A stretch of DNA of 9,885 bases from CAYHBO01 sp964354855 (GTDB lineage Bacteria > Babelota > Babeliae > Babelales > RVW-14): assembly GCA_964354855.1 (NCBI GenBank), contig CAYHBO010000049.1, positions 1 through 9,885 of the forward strand. The letters run 5' to 3'. The notes beneath the pieces are model-generated. The model searched no databases. It was not told where the DNA came from and was given only the letters and a program-made list of their open reading frames with translations. The position numbers and the translations under genes were made by a program. Numbering within the stretch: position 1 is the first letter of the stretch; each line of letters begins with the position of its first letter. Shown in pieces: positions 6,507-9,885 of this stretch.

Positions 6507-7510
6507 AAATGTTCCTGTTTTTCGTTTTCTTTAAGGCTGCTTATCTGAGCGGGAGTATGCATTATTTTCTTTATGGTTTCTTGGTTGAGAATTTCTTGAA
6601 TGATATAGACCGGTCTATTTTTTACCTCATGGAAAATCCGAATAAGATATTCACCAATGATCGCAAGGACGAGAAGTTGTAATGATCCAAACATAAACAT
6701 TACCATAAGTAGCGTAGAAAACCCTCGTGGTGCGCCGTACTGAAAATGCCAGTATAGGTAAATTATGGCTGCGATCCCGGTGACGCAAACAGCGACCATT
6801 GCAAGTCGTGATATGTATTCTAATGGTTTGTAAGAAAAATTAATGATTGCTTTTTTTGCCCACCAAAAATTAGCCAAAAAGCTATTACTTGATTTTCCGT
6901 GGAGGCGATTTGCACGTTCGTATTCGACTCCTATCTGCTTAAAACCAACCCAGGTGCGTAAGCCTCGTAAGTAAATATCTTTTTCAGGAAGTTGTTTGAT
7001 GACGTTAACAACTTTACGATCAATGAGACTGAAATCTCCGGAATCAAGCGGGATATCTAAGTATGAAAGCATTTTAAAAATACGATAAAAAGCTTTATAA
7101 CCTAGGCGGCGAATAAAACTATTATCGTTACGCTTTTTTGCAATGCCATAGACGACTTGAAAACCTTGTTCCCATTGCGAGATAAATGATGGAATGACTT
7201 CTGGCGGATCTTGTAATCCGCCACACATAAGGATAATGGCATCACCTGATGCTTGGTGCATGCCGGCCATAAGACTTGGTTGGCTGTTGCCAAAATTGCG
7301 AGACATACGTATTACTTGGACACGCGCATCAAGTTGTATCAGTTTTTGATATGCATTTAAAGAATGATCGGTGCTGGCATTATCAACATACATGATTTCA
7401 ATGTCGTATGCGGGCATTGGGTGCATGGCTTTTATGATTCGTTCATACATGACGGGAATGTTTTTTTCTTCGTTATAACAGGCGATGATGATGGAGAGCT
7501 TTTTGGTCAT
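6503..7510 (-). CDS. Membrane-anchored family 2 glycosyltransferase (GtrB/ArnC/DPM1-like)
   Basis: 335 aa. Residues 1-215 are a GT-A domain: SIIIACYNEE at 6-15, VDNASTD at 42-48, MSRNFG at 69-74, LQDPPE at 99-104, DSGDFSLIDR at 156-165 and LRGLRTWVGF at 181-190. Two transmembrane helices follow at about 233-254 and 266-292, then the basic segment VKNRPVYII at 296-304. This layout is that of polyprenyl-phosphate glycosyltransferases, which move a sugar from a nucleotide donor to undecaprenyl phosphate at the inner membrane. Oddly, the DxD directly before LQDPPE (usually DADLQDPPE) reads CGG at 96-98, so both acidic residues are missing. The donor may be the CDP-sugar made by its neighbours. 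Ribosome binding is weak: GGAATCCCCC precedes the ATG, and this sequence resembles a shrunken copy of the adjacent palindromic repeat. Confidence 0.9.
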   Translation of the reverse strand: MTKKLSIIIACYNEEKNIPVMYERIIKAMHPMPAYDIEIMYVDNASTDHSLNAYQKLIQLDARVQVIRMSRNFGNSQPSLMAGMHQASGDAIILMCGGLQDPPEVIPSFISQWEQGFQVVYGIAKKRNDNSFIRRLGYKAFYRIFKMLSYLDIPLDSGDFSLIDRKVVNVIKQLPEKDIYLRGLRTWVGFKQIGVEYERANRLHGKSSNSFLANFWWAKKAIINFSYKPLEYISRLAMVAVCVTGIAAIIYLYWHFQYGAPRGFSTLLMVMFMFGSLQLLVLAIIGEYLIRIFHEVKNRPVYIIQEILNQETIKKIMHTPAQISSLKENEKQEHL

Positions 7511-7522
7511 GGGGGATTCCAG
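7506..7522. repeat. Possible degenerate copy of the GTCAT...GGGGATCCAG palindromic repeat
   Basis: GTCAT (7506-7510) is followed directly by GGGGGATTCCAG (7511-7522). The full repeat unit at 7599-7626 has the same ends, GTCAT and GGGGATCCAG, with about a dozen bases of palindrome between. The segment could be a copy that has lost its middle. It spans the start codon and weak ribosome site of the glycosyltransferase gene. The match is short and chance is not excluded. Confidence 0.3.
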
Positions 7523-7535
7523 GTTTTATTTTTGT

Positions 7536-7586
7536 ACCCGCTTTTATCCTTCGAGACGCCCTTCGGGCTCCTCAGGACGAGCGGGT
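7536..7586. repeat. GC-rich nested palindromic repeat (51 bp)
   Basis: Nested complementary blocks are ACCCGCT (7536-7542) with AGCGGGT (7580-7586), TCCT (7547-7550) with AGGA (7574-7577), GAG (7553-7555) with CTC (7571-7573), and GCCC (7558-7561) with GGGC (7565-7568) around a TTC loop. The unit would fold into one long interrupted hairpin. It is much richer in GC than its surroundings. From memory it resembles a class of interspersed repeat seen in many unrelated bacteria, where spurious reading frames end in PFGLLRTSG-like peptides, as they do here on the + strand. No T-run follows on the minus strand, so it is not an ordinary terminator for the sugar operon. Confidence 0.75.
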
Positions 7587-7597
7587 GAGAGGTTCTT

Positions 7598-7626
7598 ACG
7601 TCATCCTCGCGCATGCGGGGATCCAG
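7598..7626 (+). repeat. Palindromic interspersed repeat, left arm of an inverted pair
   Basis: This 29-bp unit is an inverted copy of 7688-7716 with one mismatch (28 of 29). It contains its own palindrome, 7603-7622, in which ATCCTCGC pairs with GCGGGGAT (one G-T pair) around GCAT. On the + strand it is followed by a T-rich stretch (7629-7649), so a + strand transcript would meet a terminator-like structure, although no + strand gene ends here. Confidence 0.85.
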
Positions 7627-7676
7627 TCTTCTTTTTTTAATTTTTTTTTATAACTAAGTTTTTAGAGTAAGTATTT

Positions 7677-8732
7677 TTAAAGCAGGCCTGGATCCCCGCA
7701 TACGCGAGGATGACGTGTAGTGTTTATTAAATCGTTAGCATGTTTATTACTAATTATTGATCGGGTCTCATACTCCCTATACCATGCGATGGTTTCTTCT
7801 AATCCTTTAGTAACGCCATATGTTGGTTGCCACTTAAGTAAGTTGCGTGCTTTATCTGAGCATAAATGTTGTGCTGGAATTTCATTGGTTGCTCTGTTTT
7901 CGATGATCGATTCCAGATGCTGTGCCTTCATGAGTGTAAGTATTTCTTGTACGATTTGTATGACAGTGAACGGTTTATCAGTACTAAAATTAAAACATTG
8001 TCCAACAATGTCATTGCGGTTCATTTGTTCAGCCAGCGTGAGGTAAGCATGTACCACATCTTTAATATAAATATAATCGCGGATGAATAACCCATTTGAT
8101 CTGATGATTGGTTGATGTCCCTGCAATACTTTGGCGATAGTTCCCGGAATAATACGGTTGGTATGTAAATCACCGCCGCCAAAAAAATTTCCACAGCGTG
8201 TAACACAGACCGGTAACTGATAGGTGTGAAAATATGATTGAGCAATGAGATCGGTACAACTTTTGGAGACATCGTAGGGATGCTTGCCTTGTAGCGGGGT
8301 ATCTTCTTTGTAGGGTAACGTTGCTTGTTCGCCGTAAGCTTTATCACTTGAGGCGACGATGATACGTTTTACCCAGGGAGATAAGCGGCATGCTTCAAGT
8401 AAATTCCAGGTTCCTTCAATATTTGATTTAAACGTTGAGAGTGGTGATCGATTTGCATAGCCAACAATTGCTTGCGCGCCTAGATGAAATACGGTTTCGA
8501 TATCAAACTCATTGAGGACTCGTAACAGCAGTTGATAATCAAGTAGATCACCTTGGATGACGGTGACTTGTTCATTAAGTTTTAGTTGAAAAAAAAGCGA
8601 ATCAGGGACCATGTCTCGTACGATAACATGGATATGAGCCTGTTGTGCTAAAAGTTCTTGTACGAGCCAAGGGCCAAGCAGTCCGGTAGCACCGGTGACC
8701 AGTACGCGGCGTCGGTGCCAGAAATTATTCAT
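7677..8732 (-). CDS. rfbG: CDP-glucose 4,6-dehydratase
   Basis: 351 aa SDR enzyme converting CDP-glucose to CDP-4-keto-6-deoxyglucose. The NAD loop TGATGLLG is at 13-20 and HLGAQAIV at 83-90. The active-site segment SSDKAYG at 128-134 has the Asp-Lys pair (130-131) typical of the CDP-glucose enzyme, where dTDP-glucose dehydratases have Asp-Glu. Tyr153 and Lys157 form the YxxxK. RCGNFFGGGD is at 179-188 and FIRDYIYIKD at 216-225. I chose the ATG at 8730-8732 because NFW followed by VLVTG matches the family start. The frame is open to 8846, but that adds only sequence overlapping rfbF. The gene overlaps the rfbF stop by 8 bp. Conserved sequence ends near residue 325; the tail RHPRVCGDPGLL is encoded by a palindromic repeat, so the original C-terminus was probably replaced on insertion. 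Confidence 0.9.
   Translation of the reverse strand: MNNFWHRRRVLVTGATGLLGPWLVQELLAQQAHIHVIVRDMVPDSLFFQLKLNEQVTVIQGDLLDYQLLLRVLNEFDIETVFHLGAQAIVGYANRSPLSTFKSNIEGTWNLLEACRLSPWVKRIIVASSDKAYGEQATLPYKEDTPLQGKHPYDVSKSCTDLIAQSYFHTYQLPVCVTRCGNFFGGGDLHTNRIIPGTIAKVLQGHQPIIRSNGLFIRDYIYIKDVVHAYLTLAEQMNRNDIVGQCFNFSTDKPFTVIQIVQEILTLMKAQHLESIIENRATNEIPAQHLCSDKARNLLKWQPTYGVTKGLEETIAWYREYETRSIISNKHANDLINTTRHPRVCGDPGLL
7688..7716 (-). repeat. Palindromic interspersed repeat, right arm of an inverted pair, inside the rfbG 3' end
   Basis: This is the partner of 7598-7626, read on the opposite strand, with 61 bp of AT-rich DNA between the arms. A minus-strand transcript can form a stem of about 29 bp from the two arms, or a small hairpin in each. 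The arm lies within the open reading frame of the CDP-glucose dehydratase and encodes most of its last dozen residues (RHPRVCGDPG), before a TAA at 7677-7679. Confidence 0.85.
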
Positions 8733-9570
8733 ATGGTAAGTTGCTTTCATGAATGCGTTCAGATGGTTTGAATTCTTTTTGCTTATCTTGCCAAACTTTC
8801 CATGGAGCTGATGTTTTCCAAAGTTCTTCGAGCTGTTCTTGTTCACGTAAAGTGTCCATGCATTGCCAAAAGCCGTTGTGCTTATACATCATAAGTTGAC
8901 CATTCTGTGCAACTGACCGTAATGGTTGTTGTTCAAAAATACAGTCAGCATTGGTTGATAAGTACGGGAGAAATTTTTTATTGATGACAAAAAAACCGCC
9001 GTTAATCCACTCATCATTGAGTCGTTTTTTCTCTGAGAAAGAAGTTACTTGGTTGTCAACAATATCAAGGTATCCAAAGCGTGATGTTGGTTGAATTCCG
9101 GTAAGTGTAATGAGTTTATCGTGGGAATGGTGAAATGTGAGTAGTTGGTTTATATCGATATTTGATAAGCCGTCTCCATAAGTTAATAAAAAAGTATCGG
9201 TATCAATGTATCGTGAAGCTCGTGCAATGCGTCCTCCGGTAAGACAATCAAATCCGGTATCCACTAGGGTGATTTCCCAGTTATCATCATTTGATTGGTG
9301 TTCAACGATGATATTTGTTTTGGTGTGAAGCGTAAAATCAATGCCTTGTAAGTGATAGGTTAAAAAATAGTCTTTAATCATTTCTCCTTTGTAACCAAGG
9401 CAAATAATGAATCGGCGAAAGCCGTAGTGGGCATAAATTTTCATGATGTGCCAAAGAATTGGTTTTCCTCCGATGGGGACCATTGGTTTTGGGCGAAACT
9501 CAGTTTCTTCGCGTAGGCGTGTTCCTAAGCCGCCTGCAAGAATCATGACAGGAATGTTGTTACTCTTCAT
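8725..9570 (-). CDS. rfbF: Glucose-1-phosphate cytidylyltransferase
   Basis: 281 aa nucleotidyltransferase forming CDP-glucose from CTP and glucose 1-phosphate, the committed step of CDP-deoxysugar synthesis. The signature AGGLGTRLREET is at 12-23 and RPKPMVPIGGKP at 26-37. The metal-binding TYGDG is at 130-134, and the sugar-binding WINGGFFV at 188-195 and FWQCMDTLRE at 234-243 are typical of RfbF rather than of RmlA or GalU. The protein is about 20 residues longer than the usual 257-260; the extra C-terminal part follows APWKVW (255-260) and runs into the rfbG start, overlapping it by 8 bp. First gene of the minus-strand sugar run. The ATG at 9568-9570 is preceded by a triple repeated Shine-Dalgarno, which may set expression of the whole run. 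Confidence 0.95.
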   Translation of the reverse strand: MKSNNIPVMILAGGLGTRLREETEFRPKPMVPIGGKPILWHIMKIYAHYGFRRFIICLGYKGEMIKDYFLTYHLQGIDFTLHTKTNIIVEHQSNDDNWEITLVDTGFDCLTGGRIARASRYIDTDTFLLTYGDGLSNIDINQLLTFHHSHDKLITLTGIQPTSRFGYLDIVDNQVTSFSEKKRLNDEWINGGFFVINKKFLPYLSTNADCIFEQQPLRSVAQNGQLMMYKHNGFWQCMDTLREQEQLEELWKTSAPWKVWQDKQKEFKPSERIHESNLPYE

Positions 9571-9590
9571 CTTATCCTATCCTATCCTAT
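9571..9590 (-). promoter_or_regulatory. Tandem triple Shine-Dalgarno (TAGGA x3) of rfbF
   Basis: On the minus strand the leader reads three head-to-tail TAGGA units (9589-9575), followed by TAAG and the ATG. The AGGA cores lie 4, 9 and 14 nt from the start codon. The middle copy has the best spacing. A short tandem repeat exactly at the ribosome site could change copy number by replication slippage without touching the coding frame. Confidence 0.7.
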
Positions 9591-9615
9591 TTCTTTTTAG
9601 TTGATGACTGCACCT

Positions 9616-9705
9616 TTTACGCATAAAGAAACGGTATCATTCGGGAATCTTTAGTCAAGGTTTTATCCGAAATTGCAAGCTAGGGAAGATTGTGTTATGC
9701 GTAAA
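9616..9705. repeat. 11-bp inverted repeat in the divergent intergenic region
   Basis: TTTACGCATAA (9616-9626) and its exact reverse complement TTATGCGTAAA (9695-9705) are separated by 68 bp. They lie between rfbF (-) and the truncated + strand gene. They could be paired binding sites for a regulator, or the ends of a small repeat. No known operator is recognised. The rest of this 241-bp gap (9591-9831) holds a 22-bp tandem repeat and no gene that I can support. Confidence 0.5.
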
Positions 9706-9724
9706 GATATGAGTTGTTAAATAA

Positions 9725-9769
9725 TTTTGAATAAAAAAAGAGAGGTTTTTGAATAAAAAAAGAGAGGTT
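9725..9769 (+). repeat. Perfect 22-bp tandem duplication
   Basis: Two identical 22-bp units lie head to tail (9725-9746 and 9747-9768), plus one further matching base. Each unit is T4, GAAT, A7, then GAGAGGT. It sits upstream of the truncated + strand gene, about 60 bp before its ATG, in the region where its promoter would be expected. Each unit contains a GAGAGG, but no start codon follows either at useful distance. Confidence 0.85.
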
Positions 9770-9782
9770 ATTGTTGGGTTGG

Positions 9783-9812
9783 TTGAGTGTTGAAACTTTG
9801 CCATTGTAAAAA
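9783..9812 (+). promoter_or_regulatory. Weak candidate sigma-70 promoter for the truncated + strand gene
   Basis: TTGAGT (9783-9788) and TAAAAA (9807-9812) are separated by 18 bp; each matches four of six consensus bases. Transcription would begin near 9819, just before the AGG ribosome site at 9822-9824. In this composition such a match carries little weight. Confidence 0.18.
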
Positions 9813-9831
9813 TGAGAAAATAGGTTTTTGT

Positions 9832-9885
9832 ATGAAGAATTTTTTACGAGTAATAGTGATTTTTTGTATTGGAAGTATTGTTGTT
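9832..9885 (+). CDS. N-terminus of a truncated gene, probably encoding an exported or membrane protein
   Basis: Only 18 codons are inside the window. They read MKNFLRVIVIFCIGSIVV: two basic residues, then a hydrophobic run, as at the start of a signal peptide or signal anchor. AGG at 9822-9824 lies seven bases before the ATG, a good ribosome site. The gene runs off the right edge and is divergent from rfbF. Its family cannot be judged. Whether it belongs to the surface-sugar locus is unknown. Confidence 0.6.
   Translation, partial: MKNFLRVIVIFCIGSIVV

Noticed and set aside
7364..7588. 74-codon + strand open frame ending in PFGLLRTSG
   Set aside because: It is antisense to the glycosyltransferase start and its end is encoded by the palindromic repeat. 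It has no ribosome site and no protein-like features.
7603..7649. Rho-independent terminator (hairpin followed by T-rich tract)
   Set aside because: The T-rich stretch is on the + strand side, but genes on both sides are on the minus strand, so it has no transcript to end unless an unseen + strand RNA exists.
7598..7716. Insertion sequence or CRISPR interpretation of the inverted repeats
   Set aside because: The 61 bp between the arms is too short for a transposase and has no coding potential. There are only two arms in inverted, not direct, orientation, so it is not a CRISPR array. No flanking target duplication was identified.
8021..8347. 108-codon minus-strand frame inside rfbG
   Set aside because: It is a shadow of a strongly supported enzyme gene in another frame, with no ribosome site or domain.
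8733..8846. N-terminal extension of the CDP-glucose dehydratase by 38 codons
   Set aside because: The family begins at the NFW...VLVTG segment. The extra codons lie wholly over the rfbF 3' end and look like an out-of-frame shadow rich in Lys, Asn and Ser.
9653..9658. TTGACT as the -35 box of rfbF (minus strand)
   Set aside because: No acceptable -10 hexamer occurs 15-19 bp downstream, so I did not list it as a promoter.

Overview
The window is bacterial, AT-rich and gene-dense. It uses the standard code and mostly AG-rich ribosome binding sites. Several proteins carry N-terminal export signals: an ankyrin protein, a coiled-coil protein, a DUF1796 papain-like protein and, oddly, a thioredoxin reductase. 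Secreted eukaryote-interaction-type proteins beside cell-surface sugar genes and interspersed palindromic repeats suggest a host-associated or intracellular bacterium. Dependentiae (TM6) is my best guess from overall style; Chlamydiae-like or Legionella-like lineages are not excluded. No rRNA or other marker gene is present to settle it.

Layout. 1-56: hairpin plus T-run, probably ending a + strand gene outside the window. 57-1142 (-): thioredoxin reductase with a signal or lipobox N-terminus. 1249-1737 (+): small exported ankyrin protein, convergent with the next gene at 1 bp distance. 2806-1739 (-): exported coiled-coil protein with an acidic tail, directly downstream of a split transketolase pair (4603-2817, -; ATGA overlap). 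4739-5602 (+): exported DUF1796 protein whose 3' end overlaps the next minus-strand gene by 68 bp. 9570-5535 (-): sugar-nucleotide and glycosyltransferase run in transcription order: glucose-1-phosphate cytidylyltransferase (rfbF), CDP-glucose 4,6-dehydratase (rfbG), a 166-bp gap packed with palindromic repeats, a GtrB/ArnC-type family 2 glycosyltransferase, and an SDR-type nucleotide-sugar reductase/epimerase. 9832-end (+): start of a truncated gene encoding a hydrophobic N-terminus.

Working model. RfbF and RfbG make CDP-glucose and then CDP-4-keto-6-deoxyglucose. No rfbH-type 3-dehydratase is visible. A split transketolase lies next door, and its acceptor-site residues differ from pentose-phosphate transketolase. 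I infer that it may add a two-carbon ketol unit to the CDP-ketosugar, giving a branched sugar that the SDR reduces and the membrane glycosyltransferase transfers, probably to a polyprenyl carrier. This chemistry is inference; only the gene identities are well supported.

The most distinctive non-coding features are the palindromic repeat cluster at 7506-7716, which also supplies the last codons of rfbG, and a triple tandem Shine-Dalgarno (TAGGA x3) in front of rfbF.
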